DNA of 64,000 nucleotides. Source: an uncultured Bacteroidia bacterium (GTDB lineage Bacteria > Bacteroidota > Bacteroidia > Bacteroidales > UBA932). The notes below the pieces were generated by a model, which was given only the letters and a program-made list of their open reading frames with translations, did not search any database and had not been told where the DNA came from. A program made the position numbers and the translations under genes. The stretch lies in the NCBI GenBank assembly GCA_902798975.1, contig CADBYT010000006.1, forward strand, positions 50,271 through 114,270. The letters are read 5' to 3'. Positions 1 to 9,598 of this stretch are shown here, piece after piece. Position 1 is the stretch's first letter; every line of letters begins with the position of its first letter.

Positions 1-3000
1 CGGTTTCCGGCCTGAACTGGAGTCCGGACCTGCTCCGCGAAGCCGACCATATCCGCTTCGGGGACATTGCCGAGGATCCGCTCACCGGAGATTTCCTGAT
101 CGGGAGCAACCTGGGCCTGCTCTACTGCAAAGCCGGCAGCGGCATGGTCCGGAAAGCTGCCGGGAAACGAGCCTGCACCACCGTCGCGACGACGCTCGTC
201 TTCAACAGCCAGGGCACGTCCGGCGAGGGAAGAACCTTCCTGCTCGGAGACAAAAACGGCGGCCTCCTGCTGTTCGACAGCGCAACGGAGGAGGTGCGCG
301 AAGCGGTGCTGCCCGCCATCCGGCAGGACATCAGCAGCTGGAGCGCGACGTCCAGCACCATTGACTCGCAGGGCAACATCTGGCTGAGTCTGTACCAGCG
401 CGGCGTGGTCGTAGCCCCGCAGTCCATGTTCGGTTTCTCCTACCTGGGGTGCAGTTCCCGCAACATCCCGGGAGAAAACAGCGCCTGCATCACCGCCATC
501 TATGAAGACGGCAAGTATCTCTGGGTGGCCACCGACGGGGCCGGCATCTTCCGGAAGCCGCTCGACGGCGCGGGGCCCGACCGGAATTACACCAGCGAGA
601 ACACCGCGCTGACGGACAATTCCGTCATGGGCATGACCGGCGACAAACACGGTACCCTCTGGCTGGGTACCTATAACGACGGTCTGTTCTACATGGACCC
701 GAACGGCACGGTCACACGCTTTGCCGACCAGGACCGCATCGGCACCGAGCGCATCCGGACCCTCGCCTACGACCCGGCGCGGGACCTGGTCTACGTGGGC
801 ACCTACGGCGCCGGACTGGCCGTCATCGACGCCTCCTCGCGCCGCTTCGCATCGCAGCAGGTCGACGACCAGTACCGCTGGATCAGCGCCCTGCATCTCG
901 ATGCGAACGGCCTCCTCTGGGTGGGTTCCTACAACGGACCCTGGTGTTACGACCCGTCGGCCGGACGCATCATTTCCTATACGCTTCCGTCCCACAGCGA
1001 CACGCCGCCGCGCATTTACGGCATCGGCAGCAGCCCCGACGGAACCAAGTGGTTCGGCACGGACGACGGCCTGTTCAGCGTGGACGAAGTCACCCGCGAG
1101 GTCCGGCAGTACACCGAGGCGGACGGGCTGTCGAACAACGTGATCCGCGACATCCTGTGCACGGCGAGCGGCGAGGTCTGGGTTTCCACGCTCAGCGGCC
1201 TGTCCCGCCTGTCTCCGCGCAGCGGCAGAATCGACAGTTTCCGCGCCTACGACGGCCTCCAGGGCAATGAATTCCGTTCCGGGGCCGCATTCAAGTCCCC
1301 CTCGGGCCGCCTCTATTTCGGCGGTCTCGGCGGCATCACCTACTTCTCCCCGCTCCTGATCGACGGCAGCGCCCACAAGATGCCGCAGGTCACCCTGGCG
1401 CGCCTGAACGTGCTGGACCGGGAGGTGACCTACGACCCGGCCGCGGGCAGCGACAACCTGATTGACAAGCACATTTCGGAGGCCACCCGGATCGAAATCC
1501 CCCGGGGGACCAATCTCTTCTCGCTCGAATTTTCCGTCCCGGAATACACCAACCCCCAGCGCATCATGTATGCCTACCGCCTGGAGGGCTTCGACAACGA
1601 TTGGAAGAATGCGCCCGCGCGCCTGCGCATGGCCACCTATACCAACGTCCCGCCCGGACGCTACCGCTTCGAGGTCAAGGCCTTTTTCTCGGGCACGCCC
1701 GAGGATTATTCCCTTTGCAGCGTGGACCTGCACGTCGAGGCGCCCTGGTACCGGACGGGCGGCGCGTATGCCGTCTATCTGGTCCTGCTGGCGGGTCTCG
1801 CCCTGCTGCTCTACCACCTGGCCAGCGAACGGAAACGGCGGGCGGAGGAAAAGAAGGAAGCCGAGCTGAAGGAACTCCGCCTCGGGCTCTTCACCAACCT
1901 CACCCACGAGATCCGCACCCCGCTCAACCTGGTGATGGCACCGCTGGGCGCGATGCGCGAGTCCGAGGAGGACCCCGCCCGCAAGGATACCTACAACCTG
2001 ATGTACCGCAACTGCCTGCGCATCAACCGCATCGTCAACCAGTTCATGGACCTGCGCAAGGTCGACGCCGGCCAGATGCAGCTGCACTTCCGTGAGACGG
2101 ACGTCATCTACTTCATCCGGGACATCATGCAGTCGTTCCACAAGCTCGCCGAAAGCAAGCGCATCGACTTCTCCCTGGCCTCCACGCACAAGGAAGAGCC
2201 GCTCTGGATCGACCAGGGTAACTTCGACAAGATCATCTACAACATCCTTTCGAACGCCTTCAAGCATACGCCGGAAGGCGGCCGCATCCGCGTGGACGTG
2301 TCGGCGCCGACCCCCAACCACGGCACCCTGCAGGATGCTGTCCGCGAATTTGTCCAGATCCGCATCTTCAACTCCGGCAGCCGCATCGAGGAAGCGTGGA
2401 TCAGCCGCATCTTCGACCGCTTCGTGCAGGTGAACCCGCATGACGCCAGTTCCGGCTCCGGCGTGGGCCTGAACCTGACCAAGATGCTCGTAGAGCTGCA
2501 CCACGGCCACATCGCGGCGGAGAACGAAGCAGACGGCGTGGTCTTCCGCGTGCTCGTTCCCGCGGGCAAGGAGCACCTGAGCCCGGAGGAGCTGTCCTAC
2601 ACCTCCCACCACAAAGACCTCTACACCAAGAGCCCGGAGGCTTCTTTCGACGAGCACGAGGACCTGACCTACGCCGCCGAGCACCGCCAGGAGGACAAAA
2701 CCGCCCGTGCGAAGAAGAACATCGTCGTGGTGGAAGACGACGACGAGACCCGCGACTATCTCAAGACCCTGCTGCGCAGCCGCTACAACGTCACGGCCTG
2801 CGCCGATGCCGAAAAGGCCTGGCCGGTCGTGAGCGGAACGCTGCCCGACGCCGTGGTCACCGACCTCGTGATGCCCGGGATGAGCGGCAGCGAATTCTGC
2901 GCCCAGATCCGGCAGAACGAGGCCACGCGCCATATTCCCGTCATCATCCTCACCGGCCAGAACGGCGAACAGGAAGAGCAGACGGCCAGCGACAGCGGCG

Positions 3001-3506
3001 CCGACAAATTCCTCTCCAAGCCCATCTCGGTCGAGCTGCTCCTGAGTAGCGTCGCCCAGGTCATCTCCGCCCGCGAGGCGGTCAAGGACAAGTTCGGCGT
3101 GAACTTCGACTACGACTACTCCGGCATCCAGATGGGCTCCGCCGACGAGAAACTGCTCCGCCGCATCGTGGAGAGCGTCCAGACACATCTCGACGACCCC
3201 GAGTTCGGCGTAGCCACGCTTTGTGAAGACGTCGGCATCAGCCGCGTCCACCTGAACCGCAAGCTCAAGGCCTTCGGCAAGGAGTCGCCGGGCAACCTGA
3301 TCAAGACCTTCCGCATGAAACAGGCGGCTTACCTGCTCGCGAACAATCAGGTGAACGTGTCCGAAGTGGCTTACCGCGTGGGCTTCGCGTCGCACTCCTA
3401 TTTCTCCAGCTCCTTCAAGGAGTATTTCGGCATCTCCCCGCGGGACTTCGTGACCCGCCTCCAGGAGTATCCGGAAGACGAGAGTCTGCGACAAATGTAT
3501 GAATAG
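1..3506 (+). CDS. Hybrid two-component system sensor-regulator (HTCS), 5' end outside window
   Basis: One-protein sensor kinase and transcription factor of the type that controls polysaccharide loci in Bacteroidota. The frame is open from base 3, so the N-terminus lies upstream. Visible order: beta-propeller repeats (up to about 1400), a Y_Y_Y domain (about 1560-1745), one membrane helix (about 1765-1830), a HisKA box NLTHEIRTPLN with the phospho-acceptor His at 1905-1907, a HATPase domain, a receiver domain with phospho-acceptor Asp in VVTDLVMPG at 2862-2864, and a C-terminal AraC HTH (about 3120-3460). The propeller and Y_Y_Y parts would sense an oligosaccharide in the periplasm. It sits directly upstream of GH115, symporter and GH43 genes, so a xylan-derived ligand is inferred. 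Confidence 0.95.
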   Translation, partial: VSGLNWSPDLLREADHIRFGDIAEDPLTGDFLIGSNLGLLYCKAGSGMVRKAAGKRACTTVATTLVFNSQGTSGEGRTFLLGDKNGGLLLFDSATEEVREAVLPAIRQDISSWSATSSTIDSQGNIWLSLYQRGVVVAPQSMFGFSYLGCSSRNIPGENSACITAIYEDGKYLWVATDGAGIFRKPLDGAGPDRNYTSENTALTDNSVMGMTGDKHGTLWLGTYNDGLFYMDPNGTVTRFADQDRIGTERIRTLAYDPARDLVYVGTYGAGLAVIDASSRRFASQQVDDQYRWISALHLDANGLLWVGSYNGPWCYDPSAGRIISYTLPSHSDTPPRIYGIGSSPDGTKWFGTDDGLFSVDEVTREVRQYTEADGLSNNVIRDILCTASGEVWVSTLSGLSRLSPRSGRIDSFRAYDGLQGNEFRSGAAFKSPSGRLYFGGLGGITYFSPLLIDGSAHKMPQVTLARLNVLDREVTYDPAAGSDNLIDKHISEATRIEIPRGTNLFSLEFSVPEYTNPQRIMYAYRLEGFDNDWKNAPARLRMATYTNVPPGRYRFEVKAFFSGTPEDYSLCSVDLHVEAPWYRTGGAYAVYLVLLAGLALLLYHLASERKRRAEEKKEAELKELRLGLFTNLTHEIRTPLNLVMAPLGAMRESEEDPARKDTYNLMYRNCLRINRIVNQFMDLRKVDAGQMQLHFRETDVIYFIRDIMQSFHKLAESKRIDFSLASTHKEEPLWIDQGNFDKIIYNILSNAFKHTPEGGRIRVDVSAPTPNHGTLQDAVREFVQIRIFNSGSRIEEAWISRIFDRFVQVNPHDASSGSGVGLNLTKMLVELHHGHIAAENEADGVVFRVLVPAGKEHLSPEELSYTSHHKDLYTKSPEASFDEHEDLTYAAEHRQEDKTARAKKNIVVVEDDDETRDYLKTLLRSRYNVTACADAEKAWPVVSGTLPDAVVTDLVMPGMSGSEFCAQIRQNEATRHIPVIILTGQNGEQEEQTASDSGADKFLSKPISVELLLSSVAQVISAREAVKDKFGVNFDYDYSGIQMGSADEKLLRRIVESVQTHLDDPEFGVATLCEDVGISRVHLNRKLKAFGKESPGNLIKTFRMKQAAYLLANNQVNVSEVAYRVGFASHSYFSSSFKEYFGISPRDFVTRLQEYPEDESLRQMYE

Positions 3507-3512
3507 ACCGGG

Positions 3513-3587
3513 CCGGTTACATTTTTAAAAAGGATTGGAACCATTCTGATACATGGGTCTTGTCAGATTTGTTACATTTGTAACCGG
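3513..3587 (+). promoter_or_regulatory. Promoter and candidate HTCS operator upstream of the GH115 gene
   Basis: TACATTTG at 3573-3580 fits the Bacteroidota -7 element TAnnTTTG. It lies inside a 14-base palindrome, GTTACA-TT-TGTAAC (3571-3584). A 9-base inverted repeat, CCGGTTACA (3513-3521) and TGTAACCGG (3579-3587), brackets the intergenic space, and GTTACATTT occurs twice as a direct repeat (3516-3524, 3571-3579). The repeats are seen directly. Binding by the upstream HTCS protein is an inference from position. Confidence 0.5.
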
Positions 3588-3605
3588 AATCTGATGATAC
3601 AGCCC

Positions 3606-6134
3606 ATGAAGAAGAACCTGTTTTCCTGCGCAGCGCTCCTGCTGCTCTGCCTGAGCGCCGCCGCCATCGACCATCCCGGCATCACGGAAGCCCGCACGGC
3701 CCCGGGCCGTTTCTCCCTGATCGGGAACGGCGTTCCCGCCGCCGTGGTCACGGACCCCGCCGACCAGAAAGGCATCCAGATTGCAGCCGCGAACCTGCGC
3801 GCCGATTTCGGCCGCGTCTGCGGCACGGTCGCCCCGGCCGTCGGCACGCGCGCCATCCTCGCCGGCAGCATGGACAGCCCGCTCGTCCGCGGACTCGTCG
3901 AAAAGGGACTCGTGGACACCGCTCCCCTGAAGGGGCAGTTCGAGAGCTACCTCATCGCCACCCTGGGCGGCGCGGTCCCGGGTTATGACGACGCGCTCGT
4001 CGTCGTGGGCGCGGACATGCGCGGAACCATCTATGGCATTTACGAGATCTCCGAGCAGATTGGTGTGTCGCCCTGGTACGACTGGGCCGACGTGCCCGTG
4101 AAGCGCGCCGCAGACCTCTCGATGGCGCCGGGCGTGTATTCCGCCGACTCACCCGCCGTGCGCTACCGCGGCATCTTCCTCAACGACGAGGCGCCCTGCC
4201 TGACCACCTGGGTCAAGAACACCTACGGCACGGACTACGGCGACCACCGCTTCTACGCCCGCGTGTTCGAACTCCTGCTCCGCCTGCGCGCCAATTTCCT
4301 CTGGCCGGCCATGTGGGGCTGGTCCTTCTATGCCGATGACCCGGAGAACAGCAAGACCGCTGACGAGATGGGCATCATCATGGGCACCTCCCACCATGAG
4401 CCGATGGCGCGCAACCACCAGGAATGGGTGCGCAAGCGCAACGCCGAAGGCCCCTGGGACTACACGACGAACAAGAAGAATCTTGACAAGTTCTTCACCG
4501 AAGGCATGGAGCGCGCCAAAGATACGGAGGATCTGATCACCATCGGCATGCGCGGCGACGGCGATGCGTCCCTGGGCAAGGAGGGCGAAGAAGCGAAATA
4601 CATCGACCTCCTGGAGAGCATCATCAAGAACCAGCGCAAGATCATACGCAAGGTCACCAAGCGGCCCGCTGAGGAGCGGCCGCAGGTCTGGGCCCTCTAC
4701 AAGGAAGTGCAGCAGTACTACGACCTCGGTCTGCGCGTGCCCGACGACGTCACGATCCTGCTGAGCGACGACAACTGGGGCGACGTGCGCAAGCTCCCCA
4801 CCGCCGAGGAGCGCAAGCGCAAAGGCGGCTGGGGCATCTACTACCACGTGGACTACGTGGGCGCCCCGCGCAACTCCAAGTGGCTGAACATCACCCCGAT
4901 CCAGAACTTGTGGGAGCAGCTGCAGCTCACCTACGCCTACGGCGTGGACCGCCTCTGGGTGCTGAATGTCGGCGACCTCAAGCCGATGGAGTATCCCATC
5001 GACCTCTTCCTCGCCATGGCCCGCCGGCCGGAGTCCTTTACGGCGGAGAACCTGCTGGACCACACCCGCGCCTTCTGCGCCACGGCCTTCGGCGAAGACC
5101 AGGCCGACGAGGCCGCACGCATCCTCAACCTCTACAGCAAATACAGCGGCCGCACCACGGCCGAAATGATGGACCGTACCACTTATGACCTCGCCTCCGG
5201 CGAATTCAGACGCGTGTGCGACGACTTCGCCCGCCTCGAGGCCGAGGCCCTGCGGCAGTTCCTCTCGCTCGACCCCGCCTGCCGCGACGCCTACCGGCAG
5301 GTCATCCTCTTCCCGGTGCAGGCCCTCGCCAACATTTATGAAATGTACTACGCGCAGGCGATGAACCACGACTGCTATGCCAAGGGCGATCCGGACGCGG
5401 ACCGCTGGGCGGACCGCGTGGAGCAGTGCTTCGCGCGCGATGCTGCCCTGTGCGCGCAGTACAACAAGGAAATGTCCGGCGGCAAGTGGGACGGCATGAT
5501 GATCCAGAAGCACATCGGCTACCGCATGTGGAATGACAACTTCCCTGCCGACCGCCTGCCCGAGGTCAAGCGACTCGGCGAAACGGCCCCCGGCGGCTTC
5601 TCCTTCGCCGCCGACCCGCGTGGCTACACCGCCATCGAGGCGGAACACTATTTCGCGGCGACGCCCGCCGCGGACGCATCCTGGACCCTCATCCCCTACA
5701 TGGGACGCACCCGCAGCGGCCTCGCGCTCATGCCCTACACCGCGGCGACCGACGGCGGCGCGCTGAACTATCGCGTGCAGCTCCCGGAAGGCACGTCGGG
5801 CGTGAAGGTGCACGTGGTCACCAAGTCCACCCTGGCCTTCAACAACACCGGCCACCGCTACGAAGTGGATCTCGGCGGCGCGAAGCAGGTGCAGTTCTTC
5901 AACGAGCGCCTCAACGAAGACCCGGCCAACATCTACTCCGTCTACTACCCGACCGTCGCCCGCCGCGTGGTGGAGACCGTCTCGGAACTGCCGGCCTCCG
6001 GCGGCTGGGTCTCGCTCACGCTGCGCCCGCTGGATCCGGGCATCGTGTTCGAGAAAGTCGTGGTCGATTATGGCGGATACACACCGCAATTCCTCTTCGG
6101 CGAAGAGTCTGTTACATGCCGCGCGGCGGATTGA
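3606..6134 (+). CDS. Glycoside hydrolase family 115 xylan alpha-1,2-glucuronidase
   Basis: Removes (4-O-methyl-)glucuronic acid side chains from glucuronoxylan. The 842-residue length and conserved blocks (RYRGIFLNDEAP, LRANFLWPAMW, GTSHHEPMARNHQEW, DDNWGDVRKLP, YYHVDYVGAPRNSKWLN) are typical of GH115, followed by a C-terminal accessory beta domain. Start 3606 was chosen because it gives a clean signal peptide (MKKNLFSC, then a hydrophobic run ending in AAA). An in-frame ATG four codons earlier, at 3594, is possible. Export to the periplasm or surface is predicted. Flanked by its HTCS regulator and a sugar symporter. Family assignment is strong. Exact substrate is inferred from the family. 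Confidence 0.93.
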   Translation: MKKNLFSCAALLLLCLSAAAIDHPGITEARTAPGRFSLIGNGVPAAVVTDPADQKGIQIAAANLRADFGRVCGTVAPAVGTRAILAGSMDSPLVRGLVEKGLVDTAPLKGQFESYLIATLGGAVPGYDDALVVVGADMRGTIYGIYEISEQIGVSPWYDWADVPVKRAADLSMAPGVYSADSPAVRYRGIFLNDEAPCLTTWVKNTYGTDYGDHRFYARVFELLLRLRANFLWPAMWGWSFYADDPENSKTADEMGIIMGTSHHEPMARNHQEWVRKRNAEGPWDYTTNKKNLDKFFTEGMERAKDTEDLITIGMRGDGDASLGKEGEEAKYIDLLESIIKNQRKIIRKVTKRPAEERPQVWALYKEVQQYYDLGLRVPDDVTILLSDDNWGDVRKLPTAEERKRKGGWGIYYHVDYVGAPRNSKWLNITPIQNLWEQLQLTYAYGVDRLWVLNVGDLKPMEYPIDLFLAMARRPESFTAENLLDHTRAFCATAFGEDQADEAARILNLYSKYSGRTTAEMMDRTTYDLASGEFRRVCDDFARLEAEALRQFLSLDPACRDAYRQVILFPVQALANIYEMYYAQAMNHDCYAKGDPDADRWADRVEQCFARDAALCAQYNKEMSGGKWDGMMIQKHIGYRMWNDNFPADRLPEVKRLGETAPGGFSFAADPRGYTAIEAEHYFAATPAADASWTLIPYMGRTRSGLALMPYTAATDGGALNYRVQLPEGTSGVKVHVVTKSTLAFNNTGHRYEVDLGGAKQVQFFNERLNEDPANIYSVYYPTVARRVVETVSELPASGGWVSLTLRPLDPGIVFEKVVVDYGGYTPQFLFGEESVTCRAAD

Positions 6135-6155
6135 CCGATTCTTGGTGGTTTTTGA

Positions 6156-6186
6156 GAAAATCCGGGGTGCATAATCCCGGATTTTC
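6156..6186 (+). terminator. Hairpin terminator after GH115
   Basis: Perfect 11-base stem GAAAATCCGGG / CCCGGATTTTC with a 9-base loop, 20 bases after the GH115 stop. It separates GH115 from the symporter gene, which has its own promoter. Confidence 0.7.
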
Positions 6187-6188
6187 TG

Positions 6189-6196
6189 TATATTTG
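6189..6196 (+). promoter_or_regulatory. -7 promoter element for the symporter gene
   Basis: TATATTTG matches TAnnTTTG, 34 bases before the ATG at 6231 and just after the preceding terminator. Confidence 0.6.
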
Positions 6197-6230
6197 CTAG
6201 ACTGGATAATTCGATATTAAACTATAACCT

Positions 6231-7679
6231 ATGTCCAACAATCCGAATGAAGCGAAAGGCTTCTACAAACTGAGCTGGATGCAGCGCATCGGCTTCGGCG
6301 CCGGCGACATGGCGCAGAACCTCATCTACCAGACCGTCAGTATCTGGCTGCTCTTCTTCTACACCAACGTGTTCGGGCTCAAGCCCGGTCCCGCCGCCCT
6401 CATGTTCCTGGTCGTCCGTCTCGTGGACGTGCTTTGGGACCCGGTGGTCGGCACCATTGTGGACAAGGGCAACCCGAAGTGGGGCAAGTATCGCTCCTGG
6501 CTCATCCTGGGCGGTATTCCGCTGGTCGGCCTGGCCATCCTCTGCTTCTGGAACGGCCTGTCCGGAGCCTCCGACACGGCCAAGCTCATCTACGCGTACG
6601 TGACCTATGTCGGCATGTCCATGTGCTACACCCTCGTGAACGTGCCCTACGGCGCCCTGAACGCCTCGCTCACCCGCGACACCAACGAGATCACCATCCT
6701 CACCTCCACGCGTATGTTCATGGCGAACCTGGGTGGTCTGATCGTCAAGTCCCTGCCTATCATCATCGCCATCTTCGCCCCGAAGGTCCTCAACGAGGAG
6801 ACCGGCAAGATGGTCGCCGTCTATAACACCCCGGAGGCCGGTGGCGCCTGGTTCATCACCTACGCCATCTTCGCCATTGTGGGCCTGGCGCTGCTCTTCT
6901 TCTGCTTCACGCAGTGCAAGGAGCGGGTCGTCATGGACCAGAAGGAAGCCGCCAACGTCAAGGTCAGCGACCTGTGGATGGAGTTCGTGCGCAACAAGCC
7001 CCTCCGCATCGTGGCCTTCTTCTTCATCACCGCCTTCGCGATGATGAGCGTGAGCAACGCCGCGGACGCCTACTTCATGAGCTACAACGTCGAGGCCACC
7101 CCGCTGCTGACCACGCTCTTCATGTGGCTCGGCACCATCCCGGCCTTCATCTTCATGCCGCTCGTGCCCGCCATCAAGCGCAAGATCGGCAAGAAGGGTA
7201 TGTTCTACCTCTTCCTCGGCGTCGCCATCGTGGGTATGGCGCTGATGTACACCTTCGTGTCCATCCCGGCCACCAAGAGCAACTTCGTGCTGCTGTGCAT
7301 CGCCCAGTTCGTCAAGTCCACCGGTATCATCACCGCCACGGGCTACATGTGGGCCCTCGTCCCTGAGGTCATCGCCTACGGCGAATACACCTCCGGCAAG
7401 CGTATCGCCGGCATCGTGAACGCCCTCACCGGTATCTTCTTCAAGGCCGGCATGGCCCTCGGCGGCGTGGTTCCCGGCCTCGTGCTGGCCTGGGTCGGCT
7501 TCAACGCCGACGCAGCCACCCAGACTCCGCTCGCCCTCCAGGGTATCCTCTGGCTGGTGTGCGTGATCCCGGCCATCCTCCTGCTCCTCGCCATCTTCAT
7601 CATCAGCAAGTACGAACTCAGCGACGAGAAGATGGACGAGATCAACAAGGAAATCGAAGCCCGCCAGCTGGCGAAATAG
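6231..7679 (+). CDS. GPH-family sugar:cation symporter (MFS)
   Basis: A 482-residue inner-membrane transporter of the glycoside-pentoside-hexuronide family (MelB/XynP relatives). The family signature is visible near residues 70-90 (DVLWDPVVGTIVDKG, then GKYRSWL), and about twelve hydrophobic segments run through the protein. Located between a GH115 alpha-glucuronidase and a cytoplasmic GH43 enzyme, it probably imports xylo-oligosaccharides or aldouronic acids into the cytoplasm. The substrate is inferred from context only. Confidence 0.92.
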   Translation: MSNNPNEAKGFYKLSWMQRIGFGAGDMAQNLIYQTVSIWLLFFYTNVFGLKPGPAALMFLVVRLVDVLWDPVVGTIVDKGNPKWGKYRSWLILGGIPLVGLAILCFWNGLSGASDTAKLIYAYVTYVGMSMCYTLVNVPYGALNASLTRDTNEITILTSTRMFMANLGGLIVKSLPIIIAIFAPKVLNEETGKMVAVYNTPEAGGAWFITYAIFAIVGLALLFFCFTQCKERVVMDQKEAANVKVSDLWMEFVRNKPLRIVAFFFITAFAMMSVSNAADAYFMSYNVEATPLLTTLFMWLGTIPAFIFMPLVPAIKRKIGKKGMFYLFLGVAIVGMALMYTFVSIPATKSNFVLLCIAQFVKSTGIITATGYMWALVPEVIAYGEYTSGKRIAGIVNALTGIFFKAGMALGGVVPGLVLAWVGFNADAATQTPLALQGILWLVCVIPAILLLLAIFIISKYELSDEKMDEINKEIEARQLAK

Positions 7680-7688
7680 TTTAACGTC

Positions 7689-7709
7689 ATCCCCGGCCCG
7701 GTCGGGGAT
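7689..7709. repeat. Palindrome related to the CCGG-centred repeat
   Basis: ATCCCCG at 7689-7695 and CGGGGAT at 7703-7709 form an inverted repeat with a GC-rich centre. The flanks (CGTC before, CT after) match those of the 23-base palindromes at 17016 and 56799, so this looks like a diverged member of the same family. It lies between the symporter and the GH43 gene. Confidence 0.45.
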
Positions 7710-7724
7710 CTAATAACCAACCCT

Positions 7725-8723
7725 ATGGCAAAGAAAGTTCAGAAACGCTACCTCTTTCCGTCCGACTACATGGCGGACCCGTCCGTGCACGTGTTCGACG
7801 GCAAGCTCTACATCTACCCTTCCCACGACTGGGAGTCCGCTGCACCGGACGATGATTTCGGCAGCGAGTACGACATGAAGGACTACCACGTTCTCACCCT
7901 CGAAGGCCCCGATCCGATGACCTCTCCGGTCAAGGACAACGGCATCGCTCTCGACATCAAGGACGTGCCCTGGGCTCGCCGCCAGCTTTGGGACAACGAG
8001 GTCGTGAAGGGCCGCGACGGCAAGTACTACATGTATTTCCCGGCCAAGGACAAGACCGACATCTTCCGCTGCGGCGTCGCTGTCTCCGACAGCCCGACCG
8101 GCCCGTTCAAGGCCCAGCCGGACCCGATCCGCGGCAGCTATTCCATCGACTATGCCATCCTGCACGATGACGCCGACGACGAGTACTACATGTATTTCGG
8201 CGGCATCTGGGGCGGTCAGCTCCAGCGCTACGAGGACAACCTCGCCAAGGACAACGGCACTTCCTATCCCGCCGACGGCCAGCCGGCCGTACCGGGCCGC
8301 GTGGTGAAGCTCGCGAAGGACATGCTCCAGTTCGCCGAGGAGCCGAAGCCCGTCGTCCTCCTGGACGAGAACGGCGATCCCATCAAGGTCGAGGACAACG
8401 AGCGCCGCTTCTTCGAGGCCAGCTGGATGCACAAGTACAAGGGCAAGTACTATTTCAGCTATTCCACCGGCGACACGCACAAGCTCTGCTACGCCATCGG
8501 CGACAACCCGTACGGCCCCTTCACCTACAAGGGCGTCATCCTGACTCCGGTGTACGGCTGGACGACGCACCATTCCATCGTGGAGTATAACGGCAAGTGG
8601 TGGCTCTTCCACCACGACAGCGGTATCTCCAAGGGTATCAACCGGCTCCGCAGCCTCAAGGTCTGCGAGCTGACCTACCGTGAAGACGGAACCATCGAGA
8701 CCATCGAAGGCCTCGACGACTAA
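7725..8723 (+). CDS. Glycoside hydrolase family 43 (probable beta-xylosidase / arabinofuranosidase)
   Basis: A 332-residue five-bladed beta-propeller hydrolase with no signal peptide, so cytoplasmic. The GH43 catalytic triad can be placed by motif: base Asp18 in YMADPSVH, pKa-modulating Asp142 in YSIDYAIL, and general acid Glu231 in FFEASWMHK. The lack of an export signal and the adjacent symporter suggest it trims imported xylo-oligosaccharides. The family also contains alpha-L-arabinofuranosidases, and which activity it has cannot be read from sequence alone. Subfamily 1 is my best guess. Confidence 0.92.
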   Translation: MAKKVQKRYLFPSDYMADPSVHVFDGKLYIYPSHDWESAAPDDDFGSEYDMKDYHVLTLEGPDPMTSPVKDNGIALDIKDVPWARRQLWDNEVVKGRDGKYYMYFPAKDKTDIFRCGVAVSDSPTGPFKAQPDPIRGSYSIDYAILHDDADDEYYMYFGGIWGGQLQRYEDNLAKDNGTSYPADGQPAVPGRVVKLAKDMLQFAEEPKPVVLLDENGDPIKVEDNERRFFEASWMHKYKGKYYFSYSTGDTHKLCYAIGDNPYGPFTYKGVILTPVYGWTTHHSIVEYNGKWWLFHHDSGISKGINRLRSLKVCELTYREDGTIETIEGLDD

Positions 8724-8748
8724 CAATAAACCGTACTAAAACCTGCCG

Positions 8749-8779
8749 AAACGGGGGCCGCGCGATGCGGTCCCCGTTT
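8749..8779. terminator. Bidirectional terminator between GH43 and uxuB-like gene
   Basis: Stem AAACGGGGGCCGC / GCGGTCCCCGTTT (one mismatched pair) followed by T-rich DNA. It sits between two convergent genes and can serve both. Confidence 0.65.
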
Positions 8780-8782
8780 TAC

Positions 8783-9598
8783 TTAAATTCCGCTGAAGGA
8801 GCTGAATCCACCGTCCACCGGAAGAATCACGCCCGTGACGAAGGAGGCGGCGTCGGAGCAGAGGAACTGCGCGGCGCCGTTGAGCTCCGTCAGGTCGCCG
8901 AAACGGCGCATCGGTGTCTTGCCGATGACCTTGACCGAACGCTCGGTCAGCGAACCGTCCTCGTTCAGAAGCGCGGCGCGGTTCTGCTTGCCGATGAAAA
9001 AGCCCGGCGCGAGCGCGTTCACGCGAATCTTCTCGCCGTACTTGATGGCCATCTCGGCGGCCAGCCAGCGCGTGAAATTTGACACGCCCTCCTTGGCGGC
9101 ACCATAGCCCGCCACGCGGGACAGCGCATCGTAGGCGGCCATCGAGGAAATGTTCAGGATGCAGCCATAGCCCTGCTTCGCAAAGATTTTCGTGAACACG
9201 TGGCAGGGATACACGGTGCCGTTGAGATTGAGGTCCAGCACCTTGGTCCAGTCCTCCAGCTTCATGTCCCAGAAGTTCTGGTCCGGCATGACCGTGGCCC
9301 CGGGCACATTGCCGCCGGCCACGTTGATGAGAATGTCCACGCGGCCGAAATTCGCGACGACTTCGTCGGCGATGCGCGCCACCTCGTCGGTATCCATCAC
9401 GTTGCAGGCGTATCCAACGGGCTTGCCGCCGAGCGCCTTGAGCGCGGACACGGTGGGTTCGACCTGTTCGGGGCGGTGCACCAGCGCCACCACATCGGCG
9501 CCCTGCGAGGCGAAATGACGGGCGAGCGAGCCGCCCAGGGCTCCGGCAGCGCCGCTGATCACGGCCACCTTGCCGGCTACGGAGTAGAGTTCGTTCAT
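8783..9598 (-). CDS. SDR-family D-mannonate oxidoreductase (fructuronate reductase)
   Basis: A 271-residue short-chain dehydrogenase. The nucleotide-binding motif GAAGALGGSLARHFA starts near residue 16, NVAGG is at about residue 92, and the catalytic Tyr-Lys (YGAAK) is at about residue 164. It would reduce D-fructuronate to D-mannonate. The start overlaps the end of the mannonate dehydratase gene by 4 bases (ATGA), so the two are translationally coupled. The role is assigned mainly from this pairing, because generic SDR enzymes look alike. UxuB of E. coli belongs to an unrelated family, so no symbol is given. Confidence 0.88.
   Translation of the reverse strand: MNELYSVAGKVAVISGAAGALGGSLARHFASQGADVVALVHRPEQVEPTVSALKALGGKPVGYACNVMDTDEVARIADEVVANFGRVDILINVAGGNVPGATVMPDQNFWDMKLEDWTKVLDLNLNGTVYPCHVFTKIFAKQGYGCILNISSMAAYDALSRVAGYGAAKEGVSNFTRWLAAEMAIKYGEKIRVNALAPGFFIGKQNRAALLNEDGSLTERSVKVIGKTPMRRFGDLTELNGAAQFLCSDAASFVTGVILPVDGGFSSFSGI

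Noticed and set aside
4149-6089. 646-codon open frame antisense to the GH115 gene
   Set aside because: Its frame mirrors GC-rich codons of the sense gene, the translation is low-complexity (Val, Gly, His, Arg rich), and the sense strand has clear GH115 motifs.
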